Below are positions 16,604-23,413 of a stretch of DNA of 35,791 nucleotides, in pieces. The translations under genes were made by a program, and so were the position numbers. The DNA lies in the NCBI GenBank assembly GCA_041739465.1, contig JBGSNX010000033.1:1-35791 (forward strand), written 5' to 3'. The stretch comes from BOKV01 sp041739465 (lineage in GTDB: Bacteria > Pseudomonadota > Alphaproteobacteria > Rhizobiales > Rhizobiaceae). The notes beneath the pieces were generated by a model. That model made no database searches. It had not been told where the DNA came from and saw nothing but the letters and a program-made list of their open reading frames with translations. How positions within the stretch are numbered: the stretch's first letter is position 1; every line of letters starts with the position of its first letter.

Positions 16604-17000
16604 TTCGATCAATCCGCCTTTTCACCGGCGGACCCTCACTCAAGTGCAGAAAAATCGGGGAACGGCAACCCGGGAGCGGCTTTGCAAGACTGCAAAAACC
16701 ATTTTCGTGCAACGCTTCATGCGAAGCGCCGCTCGTGCCCGGGCCCGAACGTTGGGCGGCATATAGGCGGCAAGCAAGGCAATTGTCAATTGCCGCAATG
16801 CGTCCGTGTTGCAATGGTGTGGCCATGGCGAACGGTAACACTTGCGTGTCATGCCCGCTGATCCCGTTCAAAATCCGGTGAGACGTTCGGCTGGCAATTG
16901 TAATATTGTTTATTACCAGTCACACGATCCCGATACCGGCAGTAAATGCGACCCTTCGGGCTGATGGGGTGCACTGTTCCGGTCTGGTGGGAACGATACA
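16604..17000. other. 397-base divergent intergenic region (rpmH / TVP38)
   Basis: No gene fits here. On the minus strand it holds the rpmH promoter and a leader of about 150 nt. The promoter -35 is embedded in the perfect 17-bp palindrome GGCAATTGTCAATTGCC (16778-16794). The right-hand ~200 bases must hold the promoter of the TVP38 gene, but I see no convincing -35/-10 pair there. Short frames in this stretch have no family-like sequence. Confidence 0.7.
16761..16789 (-). promoter_or_regulatory. Housekeeping sigma promoter of rpmH-rnpA-yidC
   Basis: On the minus strand TTGACA (16789-16784) and CTATAT (16766-16761) are separated by exactly 17 bases. This is a near-perfect match to the alphaproteobacterial housekeeping consensus (CTTGAC-N17-CTATAT). 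A start near 16754 is predicted. The strength suits a ribosomal protein gene. A 17-bp palindrome overlaps the -35 element and could be an operator or chance. Confidence 0.8.
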
Positions 17001-17777
17001 ATGGAGCCGAAAGCTCAATCCGCAAACAATGGCTCGCAGGCCTTGCGCAAGTACGGGCCGCTTGCTGCAATCGTGGTAGCCCTGGGTGCAGCCTGGTTTG
17101 GCGGCCTGTTTGACTATTTCTCTCTGTCGAAGCTGATCATGCATCGCGAGTCGTTGGCAGCACAGGTAGCCGCCAATTTCCCGCTGGCCATACTGGTCTA
17201 TTGTTTGATCTACATCGTTCTTGTGGCAGTTTCGTTTCCCGGCGCGTCACTGCTGACGCTGATTTCCGGATTTCTGTTTGGCGGTTTCGTCGGTGGATCC
17301 GCCACGGTGGTTTCTGCAACAATTGGCGCGGTGATCATTTTTCTGGTGGCCCGCTCGTCGTTTGGCGATTTTCTGGAACGCCGGGCAGGTGGTTTCGTCG
17401 CCAAGCTGATCGACGGCTTCCGTGAGGATTCGTTCAATTACCTGCTGTCTTTGCGCTTGACGCCTGTGTTTCCGTTCTGGGTCGTCAACATTGTTCCGGC
17501 CATGCTCAACATGAAGGTCGGGCCTTATGCCCTTGCAACTTTTCTTGGCATCATCCCGGGCACTTTCGCCTATTCATTCGTCGGTGCCGGCCTTGGCAGC
17601 ATCATCGAGGCGCAAGAACTTGCCCATCCAGGCTGTGGCGCGGCAGGGACCTGTGCAATTGATGTGAAGGCCCTGGTGACACCGCAGATTGTCTTCGCAA
17701 TGGTGGCGTTGGGGCTTGTTGCGCTTGCTCCGGTCATCCTCAAACGCCTCGGCTTCAAATTTGGCCGCACTTCCTGA
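17001..17777 (+). CDS. TVP38/TMEM64 family membrane protein
   Basis: The 258-residue product has about six hydrophobic segments and the VTT/SNARE-assoc domain found in TVP38 and DedA proteins. Its key features are the SFPGASLLTLISGFLFGGFVGG re-entrant region, an FLVARSSFGDFLERR stretch, and the conserved SLRLTPVFPFWVVNIVPAML followed by FLGIIPGTFAYSFVGAGLG. The biochemical role of bacterial TVP38 proteins is not settled; lipid or small-molecule transport has been proposed. A MerA-like flavin oxidoreductase gene follows 64 bases downstream on the same strand. That pairing is common in proteobacteria and cyanobacteria and suggests shared function. Confidence 0.9.
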   Translation: MEPKAQSANNGSQALRKYGPLAAIVVALGAAWFGGLFDYFSLSKLIMHRESLAAQVAANFPLAILVYCLIYIVLVAVSFPGASLLTLISGFLFGGFVGGSATVVSATIGAVIIFLVARSSFGDFLERRAGGFVAKLIDGFREDSFNYLLSLRLTPVFPFWVVNIVPAMLNMKVGPYALATFLGIIPGTFAYSFVGAGLGSIIEAQELAHPGCGAAGTCAIDVKALVTPQIVFAMVALGLVALAPVILKRLGFKFGRTS

Positions 17778-17841
17778 TTACTCTGCCTGACGCCGTCCAT
17801 GGCGGCATTTCCCTGCCTGTTTTTAAAAACTGGAAAAACCA

Positions 17842-19269
17842 ATGAGCAAACTTCTCACCCCCGATATCTGCGTGATCGGCGCCGGTTCAGGCGGCCTTTC
17901 AGTTGCCGCTGCCGCCGCTGCATTCGGTGTTCCGGTTGTCCTGATCGAGAAGGGAAAGATGGGGGGCGATTGCCTCAATTACGGCTGCGTTCCGTCAAAG
18001 GCACTGCTGGCTGCCGGCAAGTACGCCCAGGCAATACGCGAAGCGCCAAAATTCGGGGTCATGGCCTCTCCCGACTTTGACGTCGACTTCAAGGCGGTAA
18101 CCAAACACATTCGCACCGTGATCGACACCATTGCAGTCAATGATTCCGTTGAGCGGTTTACCGCCCTGGGCGTCACAGTGATCCAGGCCAAAGGCGAGTT
18201 TCGCGACGCGCGAACGGTCATTGCAGGTGATTATGAAATTCGCCCCCGCCGCTTCGTGATTGCCACGGGTTCATCGCCGCTGGTGCCGCCAATTCCCGGC
18301 CTTGATGGCGTGCGCCATTTCACCAATGAGAACATTTTCGAAAACACTGTACGCCCTGAACATCTGGTCGTCATTGGTGGCGGCCCGATTGGCCTTGAGA
18401 TGGCGCAGGCACATCGCCGCCTTGGCTGCAAAGTCACCGTGCTGGAAGCGGCCAAGGCGCTTGGCAAGGATGATCCGGAACTGGCTGCCTTGGTACTGGA
18501 CCGTCTTGCCGGCGAGGGTGTTTCCATTCGCGAGGGCGCCAAGGTTACCCGGGTGGAGAAGCAGGGTCGAAACGGGGTTCGCGTGTATTTCGAGACTGCA
18601 AATGGCGAGGAAAAAGTGGACGGCTCGCATCTGCTGGTGGCAGTTGGGCGCAAGCCGAACCTTGATCTGGGTCTTGAGGCCGCCGGCATCGAATTTGACC
18701 GGCGTGGCATCAAGGTGGATGACAAGCTTCGCACCACCAACAAGCGGGCCTTTGCCATCGGCGATGTTGCCGGTTCGCTGCAGTTTACCCATGTTGCCGG
18801 CTATCACGCAGGTCTGGTGATCCGGTCAATCCTGTTCCGGATGGGTGCCAAGCCCGATGTTTCCATCATTCCCTGGGCAACCTACACCGATCCCGAACTC
18901 GCCCATGTTGGCATGGACGAGAAGACGGCTCGTGAAAAACTGGGTGAAATCAATGTTCTGCGCTGGCCTTTCCATGAAAATGACCGGGCGCAGGCCGAAC
19001 GCAAGACCGCCGGAATGGTCAAGATCATCGCCGACCGCAAGGGCCGCATCAAGGGCGCGACGATTGCCGGGGCAAATGCTGGAGAACTGATTTCAATCTG
19101 GGCTTTGGCCATCACCAAGAAGATGACCTTGCGCGACATGACAGCCTATGTGCCGCCCTATCCGACCATGTCTGAAGCTGGGAAGCGCGCCGCTGTCACC
19201 TTCTATGCGCCGCTCACCCGCAAGCCGTTTGTGCGATCCCTGATTTCATTCCTGCGAAAGTTTGGGTGA
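17842..19269 (+). CDS. Flavin disulfide oxidoreductase, mercuric reductase-like
   Basis: The 475-residue protein belongs to the pyridine nucleotide-disulfide oxidoreductase class I. It has the FAD dinucleotide motif GAGSGG near residue 13, the redox disulfide GGDCLNYGCVPSKA (Cys44/Cys49), the NAD(P)H motif VVIGGGPIGLEMAQAHRR, the second FAD motif AFAIGDVAG, and the C-terminal dimerisation domain. Canonical family members carry a His-Glu pair in HPTxSE near the C terminus; here the site reads YPTMSEAG, so the His is replaced by Tyr. It also lacks the N-terminal metal-binding domain and C-terminal cysteine pair of true MerA. Mercury reduction is therefore unlikely. The TVP38 gene is directly upstream. 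Substrate unknown. Confidence 0.88.
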   Translation: MSKLLTPDICVIGAGSGGLSVAAAAAAFGVPVVLIEKGKMGGDCLNYGCVPSKALLAAGKYAQAIREAPKFGVMASPDFDVDFKAVTKHIRTVIDTIAVNDSVERFTALGVTVIQAKGEFRDARTVIAGDYEIRPRRFVIATGSSPLVPPIPGLDGVRHFTNENIFENTVRPEHLVVIGGGPIGLEMAQAHRRLGCKVTVLEAAKALGKDDPELAALVLDRLAGEGVSIREGAKVTRVEKQGRNGVRVYFETANGEEKVDGSHLLVAVGRKPNLDLGLEAAGIEFDRRGIKVDDKLRTTNKRAFAIGDVAGSLQFTHVAGYHAGLVIRSILFRMGAKPDVSIIPWATYTDPELAHVGMDEKTAREKLGEINVLRWPFHENDRAQAERKTAGMVKIIADRKGRIKGATIAGANAGELISIWALAITKKMTLRDMTAYVPPYPTMSEAGKRAAVTFYAPLTRKPFVRSLISFLRKFG

Positions 19270-19314
19270 AGCCTCTCTGGACGCCGGACACAGCGCAGCC
19301 TTATACATTTCAAC

Positions 19315-20838
19315 ATGCACAACGAAAAATCACAGCTTTCAAGCGAAGCAGTCACAGCCGCAGCCAAAAGCGTAACGGCTGGTGATCATGAAGTAAGCCT
19401 GTTGCGCGGGCTTTCAGGAAAACTCCTGGGGCTGACCATTGCATTCGTGATGCTGGCCGAAGTGCTGATTTTCATTCCTTCGGTCGCCAATTTCCGCAAT
19501 GTCTGGCTGCGTGGTCATCTTGATACCGTTGAAGCAGCCAGCATCGTGTTTCTCGACACGGCCGACCCCATGCTGAGCGCGCAGGCGCAGAAGGAATTGC
19601 TCAAAGCCACCAGCTCCATGGCTGTGGTTATCCGGGAAGGGTCGATGACCCGGCTCATGGCCGCGGTGGACATGCCCTCATCGGTCAGCCACACGATCGA
19701 CCTTACCTACAACAGGCCTTTCGAAGCGGTCGGCAGCGCGCTCTGGATGCTGGTTTCCACAACTGAAGAAACCTACCGGGTGCTGCAGCCGATGGCCTCG
19801 CGAACCGCAATCATGGAACTGGTACAGACCGATTTCCGCATCAAGCAGGCTTTGCGCATCTACGCCAGAAACGTGCTGCTGATCTCGCTGGCGATTTCCA
19901 TCATCACTTCAACCCTGGTGTTTTTGGCGCTCTACTGGATGATCGTGCGCCCGGTTCGGATGATTTCCGGCAACATGATGGCGTTCGCAAACGAGCCGGA
20001 AAATGCAGCGTTGATTTTCAAGGCTTCCACCCGGAAGGACGAAATCGGCATCGCCGAGCGCCAGCTTGCAGCGTTCGAGCGGCAATTGCACCATACCTTG
20101 CGGCAGACCCAGCACCTTTCGGACCTTGGCCTTGCTGTCTCCAAGATCAACCATGATTTGCGCAACATTCTCTCGTCAGCGCAGCTGTTCTCGGACCGCA
20201 TCTCGCAATTGCCCGACCCGACCGTGCAGCGGCTTTCACCAAAGCTGATCCGCGCCATCAACCGCGCCATCGACTACACCCGCTCGGTGCTGGCCTATGG
20301 CAAGGCAGTGGAAGCCGAGCCGCAGCGCCGCCGCCACAAGCTGACGATGCTGGTGGACGATGTCGTCGATCTGCTGGCACAAGGCGAGACCGGCAGCATC
20401 GAATGGCGCAAGGAAATCCCGGCGGATCTTGAAGTGCTCGCGGATGCGGAGCAGCTTTTCAGGATCATTCTCAACCTTGCGCGCAATGCTGCGCAGGCCA
20501 TTGGCCGCACAAACGAGAGCGAGACAAGCCGTATTGACCGCATCGTGATTTCCGCTGGCCGCAAGGACGGTGCCGTCCACCTGCGCGTGGCAGACACCGG
20601 CCCGGGCATTGGCGAGCGTCAGCGAGAAAGCCTGTTCAAGGCTTTCGGAAGCTCGGCGCCAGGCGGCACCGGCCTTGGCCTTGCCATCGCCTCGGAATTG
20701 GTGCGCGCCCATGGCGGGCGGCTGGAACTTGAAGAAACCTCAAGCGCTGGAACCGTGTTTCTGGTGGTGCTTCCCGACATGCCGTCAACAGCACCCGCCA
20801 ACCGCGCCAATGCAGGGGCATCGGTCGCTGCACAATAG
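19315..20838 (+). CDS. Membrane sensor histidine kinase (HAMP-DHp-HATPase)
   Basis: The 507-residue protein has a membrane helix near residues 38-58, a periplasmic region to about 185, a second helix near 187-210, a HAMP domain around 208-255, a phosphoacceptor helix with SKINHDLRNILSS (His280), and a C-terminal ATPase domain with N-box NLARNAAQAI, G1 DTGPGIG and G2 GTGLGLAIASELVRAHGG. It autophosphorylates His280 in response to a periplasmic or membrane signal. No response regulator is next to it, so it is an orphan in this window. It follows the oxidoreductase by 45 bases. It ends 120 bases before the tRNA-Arg gene that marks the edge of the integrated element. Confidence 0.93.
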   Translation: MHNEKSQLSSEAVTAAAKSVTAGDHEVSLLRGLSGKLLGLTIAFVMLAEVLIFIPSVANFRNVWLRGHLDTVEAASIVFLDTADPMLSAQAQKELLKATSSMAVVIREGSMTRLMAAVDMPSSVSHTIDLTYNRPFEAVGSALWMLVSTTEETYRVLQPMASRTAIMELVQTDFRIKQALRIYARNVLLISLAISIITSTLVFLALYWMIVRPVRMISGNMMAFANEPENAALIFKASTRKDEIGIAERQLAAFERQLHHTLRQTQHLSDLGLAVSKINHDLRNILSSAQLFSDRISQLPDPTVQRLSPKLIRAINRAIDYTRSVLAYGKAVEAEPQRRRHKLTMLVDDVVDLLAQGETGSIEWRKEIPADLEVLADAEQLFRIILNLARNAAQAIGRTNESETSRIDRIVISAGRKDGAVHLRVADTGPGIGERQRESLFKAFGSSAPGGTGLGLAIASELVRAHGGRLELEETSSAGTVFLVVLPDMPSTAPANRANAGASVAAQ

Positions 20839-20915
20839 CTGGTGAAGCCCCGGCGGAAAAAGCGGCAAATGGCTTGCTTTTCCCGCTGCGAGCGATTAGG
20901 AGAGCGGCCTTGCCG

Positions 20916-22565
20916 TCAAGCATCATAGCCTCGGCAATCCGCCGCAAAGCGGCATACGCACCCGTAGCTCAGCTGGATAGAGCACCAGACTACGAATCTG
21001 GGGGTCAGGAGTTCGAATCTCTTCGGGTGCGCCATTCTACTTTTATCGCCGGAATAATCTGCCAACAGCTTGAACGGCATGGATATTTTCGGTGTTCGAA
21101 ATCCCGATTCCGGGTCATACGCCAAACGCTCCGAAAAGATCAGTTTCAGGGCCGTGCGCTTGTGCTCGATCCGATCAGAAAGCCAGAGTTTCAAAGGGTT
21201 TGAGAGGAAGGCGAGCGCGTGTTCGAACATCTCTTCAAAGGTGCGGACCGGCTTGCCCACGCATGAGAGCTTTTCCTCGATCACCAGCTTCTCGGATTCG
21301 AGCGCGCCGATGCGCTTCTCATAGGCGCTGACCACAGACGCGCTTGAGGCATCGACGATCCGATCCAGCAGCGCTTCGATCTGCTTATCGAGCTTGGCCA
21401 GAGAAGCGCGCAGCGTCTTCTGCATGTCCATCCCGTGCGCGAGACGCTGATCCCACGCATCGCGGAACATCGCGCGGATGACGCCCACGAGGTTTGGGGC
21501 GGGCTGCATGGCGGTGAGCAGGGTTTCGAAGTCGCCTTCGATCTTGTCCCGCGCAATCGACTTGCGGTGATTGTCGCAGCCCTTCGTGAAACAGAAATAA
21601 TAGGGATAGCGCCGCTGGCTTCCTTTGGCCCATGCCGCCGTCAGGGGCTTCTCGCAGCACGCGCAGAGGATCGCGCCGCGCAAGGGGAAGTCTTTGGTCA
21701 CGTCCTTGCGTGAAGGCGCGCGTCCGCCCTCAGTCAGACGCTCCTGAACGCGCTGATAGGTGGTGAAGCTCACCAGCCCCTCATGGTGCCCCTTGCGCAT
21801 GGACACGTTCCAGTTGGGCACTTCGATCATCCCGGCATAGACGGGCCGGTTGAGAATGTCGGTGATGCGCTGGGCGCGGATTTCACCGTTGGGGAGGTCT
21901 TTGGGAAAGGCGGGCTGGCTTTCCAGAAAGCGCTTCACTTCCGCTTGGCTTTCGAAACGGCCCGACGCGAAGCCTTCGAGCGCGTCCTGAATGATCGAGG
22001 CGAAGGGTTCATCGCGCACCAGCACTTTGCCGAAACGCGAAGAGCGTTCGTACTTGTAACCAATGGGCGGCTGGAAACACCAATAGCCGTTCATCACACG
22101 GGCGCGCATCCGGTTGACGGTTTGCTCCGCGTTCTTCTGGCGCTGATGCTGCGAGACAGACGCCAGCAGGTTCTCAACAAGAAGGGAGTCGGAATCTTCG
22201 CCGAACTCAATCGAAGGGCTTTCGAGGCGTCCCCCGGCATCGGCGATGGCCGTGCGCAACGTCAAATGCGCTTCGAGGCCGCGCGCGAGACGCGACACGT
22301 CATCAATGATGACCGCGAGCCGGTCTTTGCGGTTCTTACGCAAGTATTGAAGCATCGCGGCCATGCCGGGGCGCGTGGCGAGACTGCCCGACATATCGTC
22401 GCTAAAGACGTTAGCGACCTGATAGCCCTTCATACGGGCATATTCCCGGCAGCGTGTTTCCTGCGATCCGAGACCGTCCCCGCGCTTGGTCTGCGCCGTG
22501 CTAGAGACGCGCGCATAGATGACGGCTTTGGGCTGGGTTGATTTTTGTTCGGCTAATCCTTTCAT
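20916..22565 (-). CDS. Large serine recombinase (integrase)
   Basis: The 549-residue frame has an N-terminal resolvase domain starting AVIYARVSS (Ser21 is the likely nucleophile), with the family stretch DDVSRLARGLEAHLTLR. A Recombinase domain follows (about residues 190-290, ILNRPVYAGMIEVPNWN), then a zinc ribbon with Cys pairs (CACCEK and CFTKGC, about 310-350), and a coiled coil at about 410-470. Such enzymes integrate and excise elements at att sites with a 2-bp crossover. Residues from about 511 on are encoded antisense to tRNA-Arg and flanking host DNA, so the native C terminus depends on the insertion site. The ATG overlaps the stop of the 116-aa gene (ATGA), and the pair sits behind an SOS box. 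Confidence 0.93.
   Translation of the reverse strand: MKGLAEQKSTQPKAVIYARVSSTAQTKRGDGLGSQETRCREYARMKGYQVANVFSDDMSGSLATRPGMAAMLQYLRKNRKDRLAVIIDDVSRLARGLEAHLTLRTAIADAGGRLESPSIEFGEDSDSLLVENLLASVSQHQRQKNAEQTVNRMRARVMNGYWCFQPPIGYKYERSSRFGKVLVRDEPFASIIQDALEGFASGRFESQAEVKRFLESQPAFPKDLPNGEIRAQRITDILNRPVYAGMIEVPNWNVSMRKGHHEGLVSFTTYQRVQERLTEGGRAPSRKDVTKDFPLRGAILCACCEKPLTAAWAKGSQRRYPYYFCFTKGCDNHRKSIARDKIEGDFETLLTAMQPAPNLVGVIRAMFRDAWDQRLAHGMDMQKTLRASLAKLDKQIEALLDRIVDASSASVVSAYEKRIGALESEKLVIEEKLSCVGKPVRTFEEMFEHALAFLSNPLKLWLSDRIEHKRTALKLIFSERLAYDPESGFRTPKISMPFKLLADYSGDKSRMAHPKRFELLTPRFVVWCSIQLSYGCVCRFAADCRGYDA
20958..21034 (+). tRNA. tRNA-Arg (anticodon ACG), element attachment site
   Basis: The 77 bases fold as a standard cloverleaf: acceptor GCACCCG/CGGGTGC, D-arm GCTC...GAGC, anticodon stem CCAGA/TCTGG with loop CTACGAA (anticodon ACG, reading CGN arginine codons), T-arm with TTCGAAT, discriminator G and encoded CCA. 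ACG is the usual A34-to-inosine tRNA-Arg. The gene is complete. The leftward serine recombinase reads through it on the opposite strand, which makes it the likely chromosomal integration site of the element to the right. Confidence 0.97.
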
Positions 22566-22912
22566 GAATCCACTTCTCCCGCCGCGTTCAAGACGACGGC
22601 TTTTCCTTCTATGATTTGTGCTGATTGATCAGAGTATACCTCATCGAGGACTCCCCCGGAATTTTCAGAATCTTCATCGCCATTTTGTCCACAGGCTTGC
22701 TGGACGGGATGAACGCCGAAGCCGAGATCAACGAAGCTGACGATGATCGACCAGAGGGCTTCGAGCATCGCGTGTTTTTGCTCTGCGCTCAGCCCCTGAT
22801 CTTCAAGAAAATGCTCGTACCGGCTGACATCGAAGGTCACGACCGGACGCCCGTTGGCACGGCCCGCATCGTGCGGAGTGCCGTCTTGAGTGGTGTTGCC
22901 GGGGTACGTCAT
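22562..22912 (-). CDS. Recombinase-associated small protein (116 aa)
   Basis: This acidic protein has a predicted helical core, FDVSRYEHFLEDQGLSAEQKHAMLEALWSIIVSFVDLGFGVHP, and a disordered, acidic C-terminal half. I know of similar short proteins directly upstream of serine recombinases in alphaproteobacterial islands, but not of a defined function. Its stop overlaps the recombinase start, so they are translated together. A role as recombination directionality factor or recombinase partner is a reasonable guess from position only. The SOS box lies 59 bases upstream of its start. Confidence 0.82.
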   Translation of the reverse strand: MTYPGNTTQDGTPHDAGRANGRPVVTFDVSRYEHFLEDQGLSAEQKHAMLEALWSIIVSFVDLGFGVHPVQQACGQNGDEDSENSGGVLDEVYSDQSAQIIEGKAVVLNAAGEVDS

Positions 22913-22970
22913 CGCGAAATCCTTTCCTTGTCTGCCGGTCTGTTTGGTCTTTCTTCCTTTCTTCTAAGAA

Positions 22971-22985
22971 GAACAAAATAGGAAC
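22971..22985 (-). promoter_or_regulatory. LexA (SOS) box upstream of the recombinase operon
   Basis: On the minus strand the sequence reads GTTCCTATTTTGTTC, a perfect match to the alphaproteobacterial LexA motif GTTC-N7-GTTC. It lies 59 bases before the start of the 116-aa gene and recombinase pair, where a promoter is expected (TATTTT inside the box could be a -10). LexA binding would repress the pair until DNA damage. It overlaps a short palindrome, GAACATTGTTC (22982-22992). Confidence 0.72.
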
Positions 22986-23044
22986 ATTGTTCTAGTCTAT
23001 TTCATCCTTCCCGCGCAAGAAAAAAGGTCTGCATACGGATGTAA

Positions 23045-23413
23045 TCAGCGCCTGCCGCCGCGTTGCGCGCTGCGTGTGTTTTCGTTTTCTTGCGTGTGAT
23101 CTTCACCGCGCGCGGGCGACTCGCGGGATTTGCTTTCGCCCCGCTCGTAATCATCGCGGCGCAGATCATTGGTGCGGTCATAGGCTTTGCGGGCCAGTTC
23201 GGAGACGCGCAGCAATTCCGTTCCGGTGAAGCTGTTGCTTTCACGGTATGCGCCATCTTCGGTCTTGTAGGTCCGCGCAATCGTGGTCGCGTAGGAGACA
23301 CTGGTCTCCCCTTCATTGCGCCAGATGCTAGCCTTGAGATTGCCGTCGCGGATCACATCGACAGGACGATTGTCTGCACGGGTTTCGGTTTCACGCTCGT
23401 TGGATTTGCTCAT
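23045..23413 (-). CDS. Charged small protein at the end of the TraG-like operon (122 aa)
   Basis: The N-terminal ~75 residues (VIRDGNLKASIWRNEGETSVSYATTIARTYKTEDGAYRESNSF) look like a compact beta-rich domain, and the rest is highly charged and probably disordered (Arg, Glu, Asp rich). I have seen similar small proteins in rhizobial mobile elements but know no function. Its start overlaps the stop of the TraG-like gene (ATGA), so it is the last gene of that operon. It might bind nucleic acid or act as an adaptor for the ATPase. Confidence 0.8.
   Translation of the reverse strand: MSKSNERETETRADNRPVDVIRDGNLKASIWRNEGETSVSYATTIARTYKTEDGAYRESNSFTGTELLRVSELARKAYDRTNDLRRDDYERGESKSRESPARGEDHTQENENTRSAQRGGRR

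Noticed and set aside
20839..20957. GCGGAAAAAGC / GCTTTTCCCGC region after the histidine kinase as an intrinsic terminator
   Set aside because: The stem has an internal mismatch and a long loop, and no T-run follows, so it was not listed as a feature.
22982..22992. Palindrome GAACATTGTTC as a separate operator
   Set aside because: It overlaps the LexA box and shares its GAAC, so it is most simply part of, or a by-product of, that site.
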